Positions 25,676 to 34,453 of a stretch of 47,051 bases of DNA are shown here, in pieces. Position 1 is the first letter of the stretch. Each line of letters opens with the position of its first letter. The translations under genes were made by a program, and so were the position numbers. The DNA comes from Bacillota bacterium (GTDB taxonomy: Bacteria; Bacillota; Clostridia; Lachnospirales; Lachnospiraceae). The notes below the pieces were generated by a model that saw only the letters and a list, made by a program, of their open reading frames with translations, was not told where the DNA came from and ran no database searches. The stretch covers positions 1-47,051 of the forward strand of contig JAEWHR010000002.1 in the NCBI GenBank assembly GCA_023387655.1, read 5' to 3'.

Positions 25676-26842
25676 TTATTTTTCATCACACTTCCAGTGC
25701 TCTAACACTTTCTTAAGTTCTTCTCTTGGTAAAGCTAGATTAACCCGTACGAATCCCTTACCCTGTTCTCCAAAGTAAGAACCGTCGGTAAGAAAAATTC
25801 CATGTTCCAACTTCTTTTGATACCATAGATCAAAATTAGGTTTTATGTTCCTACAATCTAGCCAAGCCAGATAAGTTCCTTCTGTTTTTATCATAGAAAT
25901 ATCAGGCTCATTTTCCAAAAGCCATTTTCGAAAATAATCAAAATTCTCTCTAAGATAAGAAAGTAACTCCAATAGCCATGCTCCTCCGTTCTCATAAGCA
26001 GCGATGGTTGCCTCATAGCCAAAGACTGAAATTGCTTCTAAGTGCCCTGCTTCCTTTAATTTTTCTTTAAATATCTTACGTAATTTATCATCAAAAATTA
26101 TAGTATATGCGATCAATGAACCAGCTAGATTAAAAGTCTTCGTAGGTGCTGAACACAGTATTATCCGCTCGGGATACACTTCCTTAAATGCACCAATTGA
26201 AACATGTTCTCCTTCTAAAATAAGATCCCAATGTATTTCATCGGATAAAAGGTATATATCATATTTCTTACAGATCTCAATAATCTGTTTTAACTCCTGA
26301 TATGTCCAGACTCTTCCCACTGGATTATGGGGACTACATAAAATAAGAAGACGATTTTGTTCTTCTTTTGCAAGCTCTTCTAATAAATCAAAATTGATTT
26401 CATATCTATCTTTGTTTCGTTCTAGAGGGCAATCTACTAGTTTTCTTTTTGTTTTTTCAATACTTGAGTAGAATGCAGTATAAACAGGCGAAAGTAAAAT
26501 TACACCTTCCCCTTCTTTCGTACAGGATTTGATACCTGCCATAATTGCTGGTACAACGCTTGTACTATAGATAAGCGATTGTTCTTCTACCCTAAATCCA
26601 TGCCGTTCTAAAATATAAGATGATACTGCATGATATAATCTTTCATCTGGTTTTGTATAGCCAAAAATACCATGCTCTATTCTGTTTTGTAGTGCTCTTA
26701 AAATAGCAGGGCATGTCTTAAACTCCATATCTGCTGTTGTTAACGGCGGGTATCTTTTTTCTTTTGCATTCCCATCGCTTACCTCATTCCATTTTCCCGA
26801 ACCGGTATTTTCACGATTTATTACCTCATCAAAATTATACAT
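25676..26842 (-). CDS. patB: MalY/PatB-type PLP enzyme, probable C-S beta-lyase
   Basis: A fold type I aminotransferase-like enzyme of the cystathionine beta-lyase (PatB/MalY) group, splitting C-S bonds in cystathionine, cysteine or related thioethers to give pyruvate, ammonia and a thiol. Seen: MYNFDEVINRENTGSGKW start, PPLTTADMEFKTCPAI, GIFGYTKPDERLY, LCSPHNPVGRVWT, LSDEIHWDLIL, the PLP lysine in SAPTKTFNLAGS and GFVRVNLALPREEL. 388 residues is normal. AAGG lies 9 bases before the ATG at 26842; an ATG three codons earlier abuts it. It is the last gene of an OpuC-type importer operon, 11 bases after the permease, suggesting a sulfur-containing substrate (inference). Confidence 0.9.
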   Translation of the reverse strand: MYNFDEVINRENTGSGKWNEVSDGNAKEKRYPPLTTADMEFKTCPAILRALQNRIEHGIFGYTKPDERLYHAVSSYILERHGFRVEEQSLIYSTSVVPAIMAGIKSCTKEGEGVILLSPVYTAFYSSIEKTKRKLVDCPLERNKDRYEINFDLLEELAKEEQNRLLILCSPHNPVGRVWTYQELKQIIEICKKYDIYLLSDEIHWDLILEGEHVSIGAFKEVYPERIILCSAPTKTFNLAGSLIAYTIIFDDKLRKIFKEKLKEAGHLEAISVFGYEATIAAYENGGAWLLELLSYLRENFDYFRKWLLENEPDISMIKTEGTYLAWLDCRNIKPNFDLWYQKKLEHGIFLTDGSYFGEQGKGFVRVNLALPREELKKVLEHWKCDEK

Positions 26843-26853
26843 GCATACCATCC

Positions 26854-27480
26854 TTAAACATTAATTTTTCTTCTGCTATATTTCTCAACCCTTATCAATA
26901 TCCAGTTTACTACAATGTTCAATAGTGCTGCTAACACAACACCCCATAATATTTTTACAGTGTTTCGTGTTCTCATACCATCAAATAATAACACCCCAAG
27001 TCCCCCACCATTTATACTAGCACCAATGGTGGCGATGCTAATCGTTGAGATAGCAGCTACTCGTAAACCAGCAATCATAGCTGGTAGTGCCAGTGGAAGT
27101 TTCACCATAAATAATACTTGGTTACTTGACATACCACATCCAATGGCAGCCTCACAGACAAAGGAATCTACATTCTTAAGCCCCGCCAAAAAACTGCGTA
27201 GTAAATAAAACTGATTATAAAGAACCAAAACAAAAATTACTGTCTTTTGCCCTAGACCTAAAAAAGGAATACATAAAGCAAAAACTGCTAAACTTGGAAT
27301 ACAATAAAACCCGCTAAAAAAACCTATAGTTAACGTTGATAAGATGTTACTGTACATAACAAGTAAAGTTATAATGATTGCAATAATCAAAGAATATAAC
27401 AAGGCTTGGAAAGTGATGGATAGATGATCAAGTAATGGTTCTATTATTTTTTCGGGATATTTCATAAAGTAATCAATCAT
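26854..27480 (-). CDS. OpuC-type ABC transporter permease (second)
   Basis: One of two membrane subunits of an osmoprotectant/quaternary-amine type importer. 208 residues with about five to six membrane segments. The family permease loop reads EAAIGCGMSSNQVLFMVKLPLALPAMIAGLR, given here as EAAIGCGMSSNQ plus KLPLALPAMIAG, and ATIGASINGGGLGVLLFDG is also typical. Start ATG at 27480 with GGAG 7 bases upstream, overlapping the ATPase stop by 8 bases. Confidence 0.92.
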   Translation of the reverse strand: MIDYFMKYPEKIIEPLLDHLSITFQALLYSLIIAIIITLLVMYSNILSTLTIGFFSGFYCIPSLAVFALCIPFLGLGQKTVIFVLVLYNQFYLLRSFLAGLKNVDSFVCEAAIGCGMSSNQVLFMVKLPLALPAMIAGLRVAAISTISIATIGASINGGGLGVLLFDGMRTRNTVKILWGVVLAALLNIVVNWILIRVEKYSRRKINV

Positions 27481-28252
27481 TATGCTTCTCCATCTCATCC
27501 CATTCTTTCACCTGTTCTCGGTGAGAAGTAATCAAATCTTTTACAAAACCATCTCTAGGGTGTTCTCTTATTACTTGCTTTGTATCATATTGCATGACCA
27601 TTCCATTATCCATAATAATTACTTTGTTTCCCAAACGAAACGCCTCATTAATGTCATGTGTAACAAACATCATCGTCTTATTACTACTCGTTTGTATACG
27701 TAGTAACTCATCTTGTAAATTACGTCTTGTAATTGCATCCAAAGCTCCGAACGGTTCATCTAATAAGAGAAGTGGTGGGTCTGCTGCTAATGCTCTAGCA
27801 AGACCAACCCTTTGCTGTTGACCTCCGGATAGCTGGTGCGGATAGCGCTTACGAAATTTATTAGGATCTAAACCGACTATCTCTAAAAGTTCGTCACACC
27901 GATCTTTGATTGTATCCTTTTTAAATCCTAACATTTTTGGTACTACACTAATGTTCTCTTCTAACGTCATATGTGGAAATAATCCAACTTGTTGTATTAC
28001 ATAACCAATCTGTCTTCTCAATTCAGTTAGTTTTAAATCCTTACTATCTTTACCAAAAAACAAGATACTACCTTCACTCGGTTCGTAGAGACGGTTTACC
28101 ATCTTTAAAAGAGTTGTTTTACCACAACCACTGGTACCAAGTATCGTAACGATATCCCCTTCATCAATCGATAAAGTGACATCCTTCACTGCTGGTTCCT
28201 TGGAATTTTTATAATATTTACTTACATGAATAAATTCAACTGCCTTTTTCAT
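27473..28252 (-). CDS. OpuC-type ABC transporter ATP-binding protein
   Basis: ATPase of the glycine betaine/carnitine/choline class. Walker A GTSGCGKTTL, Q-loop YVIQQVGLFPHMTLEENI, signature LSGGQQQRVGLARALA, Walker B LLLLDEPFGALD and the switch His in MMFVTHDINEA are intact. It has 259 residues and lacks the C-terminal CBS pair that osmoregulated OpuCA/OpuAA proteins carry. That argues for substrate import not gated by ionic strength (inference). GAGG lies 6 bases before the ATG, 18 bases after the binding-protein gene. Confidence 0.93.
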   Translation of the reverse strand: MKKAVEFIHVSKYYKNSKEPAVKDVTLSIDEGDIVTILGTSGCGKTTLLKMVNRLYEPSEGSILFFGKDSKDLKLTELRRQIGYVIQQVGLFPHMTLEENISVVPKMLGFKKDTIKDRCDELLEIVGLDPNKFRKRYPHQLSGGQQQRVGLARALAADPPLLLLDEPFGALDAITRRNLQDELLRIQTSSNKTMMFVTHDINEAFRLGNKVIIMDNGMVMQYDTKQVIREHPRDGFVKDLITSHREQVKEWDEMEKHND

Positions 28253-28270
28253 AGAATACCTCAGCTACAG

Positions 28271-29191
28271 TTACTCTACTGTTACTTCCTGTTTTATTGT
28301 TTCAAAGAAGGCAGCTGCAACTTCCTCCATCTCCTCCTTATCGAGGTCAACCTTAGCATTTAATTCCGTGATTTGTTCCGTTGTAATAAAAGAAGACAAC
28401 TTATTTAATATTTCCTCAATCTTTGTGTTCTTCTCTAATACAGCGGTACGAATGACAGGCGCAGCATTATAAGGCGGCCATACATTAGAATCGTCCTCTA
28501 GCAAGGTAAATGCCTTATCTCTTAGCGCACCCTCTGTCGTATATGCAACAGCAAGATCCGCTTCATTATTTCGAAGAACATCGTACTTTAAACTATCTTC
28601 ATAAACAACAGAAGATAAAAAATTAAAAGGGCCATAAACTTTTTCGAGCGCTGGAATTCCATCATCACGCTCATCAAAATCTCCTTGGGATGCAAATCGT
28701 ATTTTATCTGCATTTTTTTGTAAATCAGATATTGTCTTTATTTGATATTTTTCTGCTGTTTCCGTTCGAAGAACTAAGCCCTGTCCATCATTCATTGGGG
28801 CATAATTGAGCCAAGTAAGGTTAAACTGATCTTTATATTCTTTTGCTACCAAATCATAAACTTCTTTCTCCCCTGTCATAACCGGTTTCTTTAAAATAGA
28901 AAGCAATGCTGTTCCAGTATATTCTGGATATACATCAACCTCATCATTTAAGATGGCTTGATGAATAATAGCACCTGCAATATTAAATTTTCGTTCTACC
29001 CTAAACCCATTGTGTTCTAGAGCTAATGCATACAATTCAGCTAATATATTATTTTCTGTAAATGACTTAGATCCTACCACAATTGTCTGGGTATTTTCCG
29101 CCTCATTATTCTTATTTTTATTCCCTGAACATGCAGTCAAACCGATCACTGCGCTTAAAACTAATAGTATACTTAATATTTTTCTTTTCAT
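28271..29191 (-). CDS. OpuC-type substrate-binding lipoprotein
   Basis: Membrane-tethered receptor of the importer. The signal peptide ends in the lipobox LTAC. The mature fold shows the OpuAC/ProX-type blocks IVVGSKSFTENNILAELYA, DVYPEYTGTALLSIL, MNDGQGLVLRTETA, FASQGDFDERDDGIPALE and AVAYTTEGALRD. The 306 residues are standard. Family members bind glycine betaine, choline or carnitine, and some OpuC-like receptors (EgtU) bind ergothioneine, so the substrate here is open. With a C-S lyase in the operon, a thioether or thiol-betaine compound is worth considering. Confidence 0.92.
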   Translation of the reverse strand: MKRKILSILLVLSAVIGLTACSGNKNKNNEAENTQTIVVGSKSFTENNILAELYALALEHNGFRVERKFNIAGAIIHQAILNDEVDVYPEYTGTALLSILKKPVMTGEKEVYDLVAKEYKDQFNLTWLNYAPMNDGQGLVLRTETAEKYQIKTISDLQKNADKIRFASQGDFDERDDGIPALEKVYGPFNFLSSVVYEDSLKYDVLRNNEADLAVAYTTEGALRDKAFTLLEDDSNVWPPYNAAPVIRTAVLEKNTKIEEILNKLSSFITTEQITELNAKVDLDKEEMEEVAAAFFETIKQEVTVE

Positions 29192-29212
29192 TTAAACTCC
29201 TTTACTATATTG

Positions 29213-29851
29213 CTATTTTCTTTGATAAGATGTCACTAGCCTTTCTACAAAGTGTAAACATACATCAACACTAATTGCTAGTATCGCCACCGTAATACCA
29301 CCTAATAACAGTAAATCCATACGAAATAAGTTCATTCCTGTTAAAATAATCGAGCCAATTCCTCCAGCTCCAATATAACTTGCAATTGTAGCACTGGCTA
29401 TTACTTCAATCGCAGCTATGCGTAGCCCTAATAATATTGTAGGAAGTGCCAGTGGAATTTCTATTTGAAAAAAGATTCTCCTTTTGGTAAGCCCCATGCC
29501 TTTTCCAACTTCTATATAATGAGACGGCACTTGTTCAAATGCCAGTACTGTATTGATATAGATAGGAGGAACCGCTAATAATGTTAAAGCTATTGTAGCA
29601 GGTTTCATGCCTACTCCAATATACGGAATACAAAGGATTAGGATTGCTAAACTAGGAATAATTCGAAATACAGATAATAAAGACGAAATTATTTGACCTA
29701 ACTTTTTAAACCGATATCCTATCATACTAAGCACAAAGCCAATGAAAAGAGCACAACCAATGGATATAAGACTGATTGCTATATGTTCCTTAATCAAAGT
29801 CAAGAACTTATCATGATTCTTGGTCAAGTACTCTAACATTTGTTGAATCAT
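29213..29851 (-). CDS. OpuC-type ABC transporter permease (first)
   Basis: The partner of the permease at 26854, 212 residues and about five to six membrane segments (ISLISIGCALFIGFVLSMIG, IIPSLAILILCIPYIGVG). The conserved ABC-interaction loop includes EVGKGMGLTKRRIFFQIEIP. It is the first gene of the permease, receptor, ATPase, permease, patB operon. GGAG lies 7 bases before the ATG. The heteromeric two-permease order matches opuC operons of Firmicutes. Confidence 0.92.
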   Translation of the reverse strand: MIQQMLEYLTKNHDKFLTLIKEHIAISLISIGCALFIGFVLSMIGYRFKKLGQIISSLLSVFRIIPSLAILILCIPYIGVGMKPATIALTLLAVPPIYINTVLAFEQVPSHYIEVGKGMGLTKRRIFFQIEIPLALPTILLGLRIAAIEVIASATIASYIGAGGIGSIILTGMNLFRMDLLLLGGITVAILAISVDVCLHFVERLVTSYQRK

Positions 29852-30102
29852 TTATTTTCTCCAATCTAAAATATAAACAATATTCCTTGTCTATGAAACC
29901 AACGTATTCTGGTAGTTTCTTACGTTATATATCATAACCAATATTCTTTTTGCTATTTCACAACATTACTATTCATTTGTTGTCTCTTTAAAAATATCAG
30001 AATCATTACTATAATTCATACGATACGATGTTTCTAAATTATGTTTTATTGATTATAACTAGTAACAATAAAATAGAAATTGTAAAAATAAAATAGATAA
30101 GG

Positions 30103-30142
30103 GGTCAAATTGGCCATACTATGATTTGCATCATCTTGACCC
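30103..30142. repeat. Inverted repeat 3' of rubrerythrin
   Basis: GGGTCAA and TTGACCC pair around ~26 bases that themselves contain ATGAT-TTGC-ATCAT. GGGGT and ACCCC at its flanks can pair alternatively. On the minus strand it lies ~50 bases after the rubrerythrin stop and only moderately T-rich sequence follows, so termination is plausible but weak. The remaining gap to 29852 shows nothing I can name. Confidence 0.5.
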
Positions 30143-30189
30143 ATTTAACCCCATTCAAATCCTATAATTTAATTCTTACGTTTTAAATC

Positions 30190-30729
30190 TTAATAATTTT
30201 CAGCCTTTACTTGGAAATAAGCCTGTGGGTGAGCACAAACTGGACATAGCTGTGGAGCTTCTTTACCAATTACGATATGACCGCAATTTCTACACTGCCA
30301 GATAGCATCTCCATCTTTTGAGAATACTAAGCCCTTCTCTACATTTTCAAGAAGCTTAAGGTATCTTTCTTCATGTTCCTTCTCAACCTTTGCAACTCCT
30401 TCAAATAAATCTGCAATATGATCAAAGCCTTCTTCTCTTGCTTCTTTTGCAAAGCTTGAATACATATCGGTCCACTCATAGTTTTCACCTGCTGCAGCAT
30501 CTTTTAAATTCTCAGCAGTATCGCCAATACCGTTATGTAATAATTTAAACCATAACTTAGCATGCTCTTTCTCATTCTCTGCTGTTTCTAAGAATAATGC
30601 TGCAATCTGCTCATATCCCTCTTTTTTAGCCTTGCTTGCATAATAAGTGTATTTGTTTCTTGCTTCGGATTCTCCAGCAAATGCTGCCTTTAAGTTTGCC
30701 TCTGTTTTAGTACCTTTTAAATTTGCCAT
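30190..30729 (-). CDS. rbr: Rubrerythrin
   Basis: Non-heme di-iron peroxidase that removes hydrogen peroxide in anaerobes. The ferritin-like four-helix domain holds the iron ligands in EAENEYTYY-like SEARNKYTYYA, LFLETAENEKEHAKLW and GVAKVEKEHEERY. The C-terminal rubredoxin-like domain has two CxxC pairs (CRNCG and CPVC) that bind the electron-transfer iron. The 179 residues are typical. The AAAGGATGG ribosome site is 5 bases upstream. A Fur/PerR-type palindrome lies ~30 bases before the start, suggesting peroxide or iron control. Monocistronic. Confidence 0.97.
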   Translation of the reverse strand: MANLKGTKTEANLKAAFAGESEARNKYTYYASKAKKEGYEQIAALFLETAENEKEHAKLWFKLLHNGIGDTAENLKDAAAGENYEWTDMYSSFAKEAREEGFDHIADLFEGVAKVEKEHEERYLKLLENVEKGLVFSKDGDAIWQCRNCGHIVIGKEAPQLCPVCAHPQAYFQVKAENY

Positions 30730-30756
30730 ATTACCATCCTTTCAAGTCATTAATAT

Positions 30757-30775
30757 TATAATGATAATCATTATT
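30757..30775 (-). promoter_or_regulatory. Fur/PerR-type operator upstream of rubrerythrin
   Basis: The 19-base stretch centred on 30766 reads TATAATGATAATCATTATT, matching the classic Fur box GATAATGATAATCATTATC at all but its end positions. It also fits the related PerR pattern TTATAATNATTATAA in part. Because rubrerythrin is a peroxide-defence gene, PerR is the likelier regulator. Confidence 0.8.
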
Positions 30776-30822
30776 AAATCCATGTTCTATTCTAACTTAT
30801 CAAATTTAGTATGTCAATGGTA

Positions 30823-30869
30823 GAAAATTTACTATGTTTATACTTATGAAAATTTACTATGTTTATACT
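30823..30869. repeat. Two tandem 22-bp direct repeats
   Basis: GAAAATTTACTATGTTTATA plus CT occurs at 30823 and again at 30848 without mismatch, period 25. It lies upstream of the rubrerythrin operator, in the gap behind the fatty-acid operon. No role is evident. Confidence 0.75.
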
Positions 30870-30890
30870 CTTTAAATTCTACATGAAATA

Positions 30891-30915
30891 GGAGATTACT
30901 CGCGGAGTAATTTCC
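30891..30915. repeat. Short hairpin behind the fatty-acid operon
   Basis: GGAGATTACTC-GCG-GAGTAATTTCC forms an 11-bp stem with one G-U pair. It lies just beyond the accA terminator and may be a second stop or a structured 3' end. Confidence 0.45.
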
Positions 30916-30923
30916 CATTGATT

Positions 30924-31003
30924 AAAAAAGAAACTCCTTTGCTTTTGGTAATTTAATTAACACTAAAGCCAATCAATCACCAAAATCAAAGGGGTTCCTC
31001 TTT
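30924..31003 (-). terminator. Terminator of the fab-acc operon
   Basis: A long imperfect hairpin: AAACTCCTTTG.TTTTGGT on the left pairs with ACCAAAA.CAAAGGGGTT on the right, around a ~28-base loop. TTTCTTTTTT follows on the minus strand. Its 5' arm starts at the accA stop codon. Confidence 0.85.
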
Positions 31004-31901
31004 AATACTTACGAAATCTTTGGTAGCGAGTTTCTACAAGTGTCTCGCCTTTATCAGAGTATCGCTTAATAAATTCCAAGATTCCTTGTTTTAAGGACCA
31101 CGCAACATGTTCCATATTGCCGGTGTTTAAGGTCACTTTCGTTTCGCTATCCTCATCCTTTTCCTCAATATCAGTAATAAATTCAGAAATTGGTTCAGGT
31201 TCAGCGTTTATTAGTTCCCTCTCCTCATTTATTGTATCTTCCTTCGATAGTTCAGGGATTACCTGATCTATAATCTTTAATTCTAACAAATCCTCTGCTG
31301 TTATTTTCATAATGTCTGCAGCTTCGTCTGCTCTCTTACTATCCTTCCATAATATTGATGCAAAGCCTTCTGGCGAAAGAATAGAGTAGGTAGCATTTTC
31401 TAACATCCACACCTCATCAGCAACAGCGAGTGCTAGAGCTCCACCACTTCCCCCTTCGCCTATTACTACGGATAGAATTGGTGTCTTTAACGAAGACATC
31501 TCATATAGATTTTTGGCAATGGCTTCTCCTTGCCCTCTCATCTCCGCCTCAATACCACAAAATGCTCCAGGAGTATCAACAAAGCATATGACAGGACGGT
31601 GAAATTTTTCAGCTTGTTTCATTAAACGAAGTGCCTTACGATATCCTTCTGGATTTGGCATACCAAAATTACGTTTCATGTTTTGCTTAATATTACGTCC
31701 TTTTTGCTGTCCAATCACAGTAACTGGTATTCCATCAATCGTTGCTATTCCGCCCACAATTGCACCATCATCCTTGCAATAGCGGTCACCATGTAATTCT
31801 AAAAAACGATCAAATATATGACTGATATAATCTATACTTGTTGGACGCTCTGTTCCCCTTGCAATCTTTACACGTTCCCAAGCAGATATTTTATTCTCCA
31901 T
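31002..31901 (-). CDS. accA: Acetyl-CoA carboxylase carboxyltransferase subunit alpha
   Basis: With AccD it transfers the carboxyl group from biotin to acetyl-CoA, giving malonyl-CoA. 299 residues, with SAWERVKIARGTERPTS at the start, FLELHGDRYCKDDGAIVGGI, the CoA/oxyanion blocks GGNPEGYRKALRLM-like MPNPEGYRKALRLMKQA, FVDTPGAFCGIEAE and GEGGSGGALALAVAD. An acidic stretch near the C terminus (ISEFITDIEEKDEDSETK) is less conserved. Last gene of the operon. GAGG lies upstream of the ATG. A 9-bp intercistronic hairpin (31939-31968) separates it from accD. Confidence 0.96.
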   Translation of the reverse strand: MENKISAWERVKIARGTERPTSIDYISHIFDRFLELHGDRYCKDDGAIVGGIATIDGIPVTVIGQQKGRNIKQNMKRNFGMPNPEGYRKALRLMKQAEKFHRPVICFVDTPGAFCGIEAEMRGQGEAIAKNLYEMSSLKTPILSVVIGEGGSGGALALAVADEVWMLENATYSILSPEGFASILWKDSKRADEAADIMKITAEDLLELKIIDQVIPELSKEDTINEERELINAEPEPISEFITDIEEKDEDSETKVTLNTGNMEHVAWSLKQGILEFIKRYSDKGETLVETRYQRFRKY

Positions 31902-32000
31902 GATTCACCTCGTTTCACAAGTAATAGAATAAGTAATACAAAATGAAAAACTAATGATCTTCATTTTGGAGTTCTTTTCGTATGATTTCACACTTATCTT

Positions 32001-32930
32001 TTATAAGAACTCATCTAGTTCCGACGTCTCTACTTGTTCCTCCTCTTCATAGAGAGATTCATAAGTAGGATTCATGCTTGTTTTAATTAAGAAAGATAAT
32101 ACTTGTTTTAAACGACTTCGTTTCACAATTTTATCCACAAACCCATGCTCTAATAAAAACTCAGCACGTTGAAATCCTTCTGGTAATTTCTGACCTATCG
32201 TCTGTTCAATCACACGTGGCCCTGCAAACCCAATTAAGGCTCCAGGCTCTGCAAGAATTACATCACCAAGCATTGCAAAACTTGCAACTACGCCACCAGT
32301 GGTTGGATCTGTAAGAATCGGAATATAAATTAAACCAGCATCGGAATGACGCTTTAGGGCTGCACTTGTCTTTGCCATTTGCATAAGAGAAACAATTCCC
32401 TCCTGCATTCTAGCTCCACCAGAACAACAAAACAAAATCAGTGGTTGTCGTTTCTCTGTTGCATATTCAATGAGTCTCGTGATTTTTTCACCGACTACGC
32501 CACCCATACTTCCCATTAAAAAGGTAGAAGCCATAACACCAATTGAAACACTTGCACCACAGATTTTGCCTTCTCCGGTTATTACAGCCTCATCGAGATT
32601 ATTAACAGACTTCATATGTGACAGCTTTGCTTCATACCCAGGGAAATCGAGGGGATTACTAATTGGTAAATCCACATCAAACTCAACAAAGCTTCCCTTA
32701 TCTAATACCATACTAAGTCTTGTTTTCGGAGCGATTCGAAAGTAATTATTGCAGTTTGGACAGATATAATAATTTGCTATAATATCTTCTGTATAGATAA
32801 TTTCAGCACATTTATCACATTTTTGAAACAACCCATCTGGAACCTGTGGCTCATTCATTATATTTTTTACTTTCTCATTCCTTCTGGCCTCTTTCTCCGA
32901 TGTGGTTCCTGTTTTCTTAAACATTCCCAT
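32001..32930 (-). CDS. accD: Acetyl-CoA carboxylase carboxyltransferase subunit beta
   Basis: Partner of AccA in malonyl-CoA synthesis. The zinc ribbon is complete (CDKCAEI and CPNCNNY). It is followed by the crotonase-like carboxyltransferase domain: GFPGYEAKLSH-like DFPGYEAKL, MGSMGGVVGEKITRLIEYA, CCSGGARMQEGIVSLMQMAK and GFAGPRVIEQTIGQKLPEGF. 309 residues is normal. The ATG at 32930 has AGAGG 5 bases upstream within the shared hairpin leader described separately. Confidence 0.96.
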   Translation of the reverse strand: MGMFKKTGTTSEKEARRNEKVKNIMNEPQVPDGLFQKCDKCAEIIYTEDIIANYYICPNCNNYFRIAPKTRLSMVLDKGSFVEFDVDLPISNPLDFPGYEAKLSHMKSVNNLDEAVITGEGKICGASVSIGVMASTFLMGSMGGVVGEKITRLIEYATEKRQPLILFCCSGGARMQEGIVSLMQMAKTSAALKRHSDAGLIYIPILTDPTTGGVVASFAMLGDVILAEPGALIGFAGPRVIEQTIGQKLPEGFQRAEFLLEHGFVDKIVKRSRLKQVLSFLIKTSMNPTYESLYEEEEQVETSELDEFL

Positions 32931-32960
32931 AGTAACCTCTATTCTAGCGCTTTAGCGCCT
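32931..32960 (-). promoter_or_regulatory. Repeated hairpin leader, copy in front of accD
   Basis: Transcript reads AGGCGCTAAAGCGCT, then AGAATAGAGGTT, then ACT and the accD ATG. GCGC-TAAA-GCGC forms the hairpin and GAGG is the ribosome site. It is one of four near-identical leaders in this operon. Confidence 0.8.
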
Positions 32961-33009
32961 TCTTATAACGATTGCAGTTTTGTAACGGGACAAAAAACTG
33001 GCAAAAAAC

Positions 33010-34359
33010 TTAACAACCTCCATTAAGAAATTCTTCAACAAAATCGGTTGTTATATTTCCAGATTTAAATTTCTTATTCTGTATTAATTGATAAAGAAAA
33101 TCTGAATTGGTTTCAATCCCATCAATAATTAATTCGCCAAGGACTCCTTGCATCTTAGCAATTGCTCCTTCTCTGGTTTTATCATGCACCATTACTTTTG
33201 CTATTAAAGAGTCATAATACCTAGGAATGGTATATCCTTCATACAACATTGTATCAATACGAACTCCAAAACCTCCAGGCATATGAAATTCAGTAACGGT
33301 ACCTGGAGATGGTAGAAATCCTCGCTCAGGACACTCTGCATTAATTCTGCACTCGATTGCATGCCCCGAAATCTTAACATCCTCCTGAGTAAAACTAAGG
33401 GGCTCTCCTGCTGCTATTTTAATTTGTTCCTTTATCAAATCAATTCCGGTAACAAGCTCAGTAATACCGTGCTCCACCTGAATTCTTGTATTCATTTCTA
33501 TAAAATAATATCGTCCTTTATCATCTAAGAGAAACTCGATTGTTCCAGCATTGGTATAATTCGCTGCTTTTGCCGCTCTAACTGCTACCTCACCCATTTC
33601 TTTACGTAACGTTTCATTAAGAGCAATGGATGGTGCTTCTTCTATCATCTTTTGATGTCTTCTTTGGATCGAACAATCTCGTTCACCAAGATGTACTACG
33701 TTGCCAAACGAATCAGCAAGAATCTGAAATTCTATATGTCTCGCACCAGAAATGTATCGTTCCAGATACATGGTATCGTCACCAAAAGCGTTTTTAGCCT
33801 CTTGTTTTGCTGTTTCAAATAGATTCTCAAATTCCTCTTCTGTATGAGCAATACGCATACCACGACCTCCACCGCCAGCACTTGCTTTGATCATGATAGG
33901 ATATCCAATTTCTCTTGCGAAAGCTTTGGCTTTCTTAAGTTCATGAAGCGGTTCTTTGGTTCCTGGTACTACTGGAACATTCGCCTCCATCATGGTGTTT
34001 CTAGCACATGCTTTATCACCCATACAATCAATTACATCTTTGTTTGGTCCAATGAATGCAATATTACATTTTTCGCATAACTGTGCAAACTTACTATTTT
34101 CTGATAAAAAACCAAAGCCTGGATGGATTGCCTCCGCCCCAGATGCTAATGTTGCACTTAAGATTCTCTCCATCTTTAAATAACTATCTTTGGCATATGC
34201 TGGACCGATACATACTGCTTCATCTGCTAATTGAGCATGTAGCGCTTGTTCATCTGCTGTAGAATATATCGCAACCGTCTGAATTCCCATCTCTCTACAG
34301 GCACGGATAATTCGAACTGCTATTTCACCACGATTGGCTACTAAAATCTTTTTAAACAT
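33010..34359 (-). CDS. accC: Biotin carboxylase subunit of acetyl-CoA carboxylase
   Basis: ATP-dependent carboxylation of the biotin on AccB. The N-terminal domain (FKKILVANRGEIAVRIIRAC) is followed by the ATP-grasp domain with IKASAGGGGRGMRI, RHIEFQILAD, ERDCSIQRRHQKMIEEAPS and FIEMNTRIQVEHGITE, then the C-terminal domain (HAIECRINAECPERGFLPSPG). The start at 34359 gives 449 residues, equal to the E. coli enzyme, with GGGGG 5 bases upstream. The open frame reaches 34404 but those codons form the leader shared with accB. Gap to fabZ is 94 bases. Confidence 0.97.
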   Translation of the reverse strand: MFKKILVANRGEIAVRIIRACREMGIQTVAIYSTADEQALHAQLADEAVCIGPAYAKDSYLKMERILSATLASGAEAIHPGFGFLSENSKFAQLCEKCNIAFIGPNKDVIDCMGDKACARNTMMEANVPVVPGTKEPLHELKKAKAFAREIGYPIMIKASAGGGGRGMRIAHTEEEFENLFETAKQEAKNAFGDDTMYLERYISGARHIEFQILADSFGNVVHLGERDCSIQRRHQKMIEEAPSIALNETLRKEMGEVAVRAAKAANYTNAGTIEFLLDDKGRYYFIEMNTRIQVEHGITELVTGIDLIKEQIKIAAGEPLSFTQEDVKISGHAIECRINAECPERGFLPSPGTVTEFHMPGGFGVRIDTMLYEGYTIPRYYDSLIAKVMVHDKTREGAIAKMQGVLGELIIDGIETNSDFLYQLIQNKKFKSGNITTDFVEEFLNGGC

Positions 34360-34395
34360 AAGAACCCCCATTCCTTGGTTAACCAGCAAATTTGG
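34360..34395 (-). promoter_or_regulatory. Second leader type, copy in front of accC
   Basis: Transcript reads CCAAATTTGCTGGTT, AACCAAG, then GAATGGGGGTTCTT and ATG. It matches the accB leader over most positions and holds the small palindromes CAAATTTG and GGTTAACC. Confidence 0.7.
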
Positions 34396-34453
34396 AAATA
34401 TCACAAACTTGCTAGTGAATTGTTAACAATTCATTTAATTGCATTACAATTCA

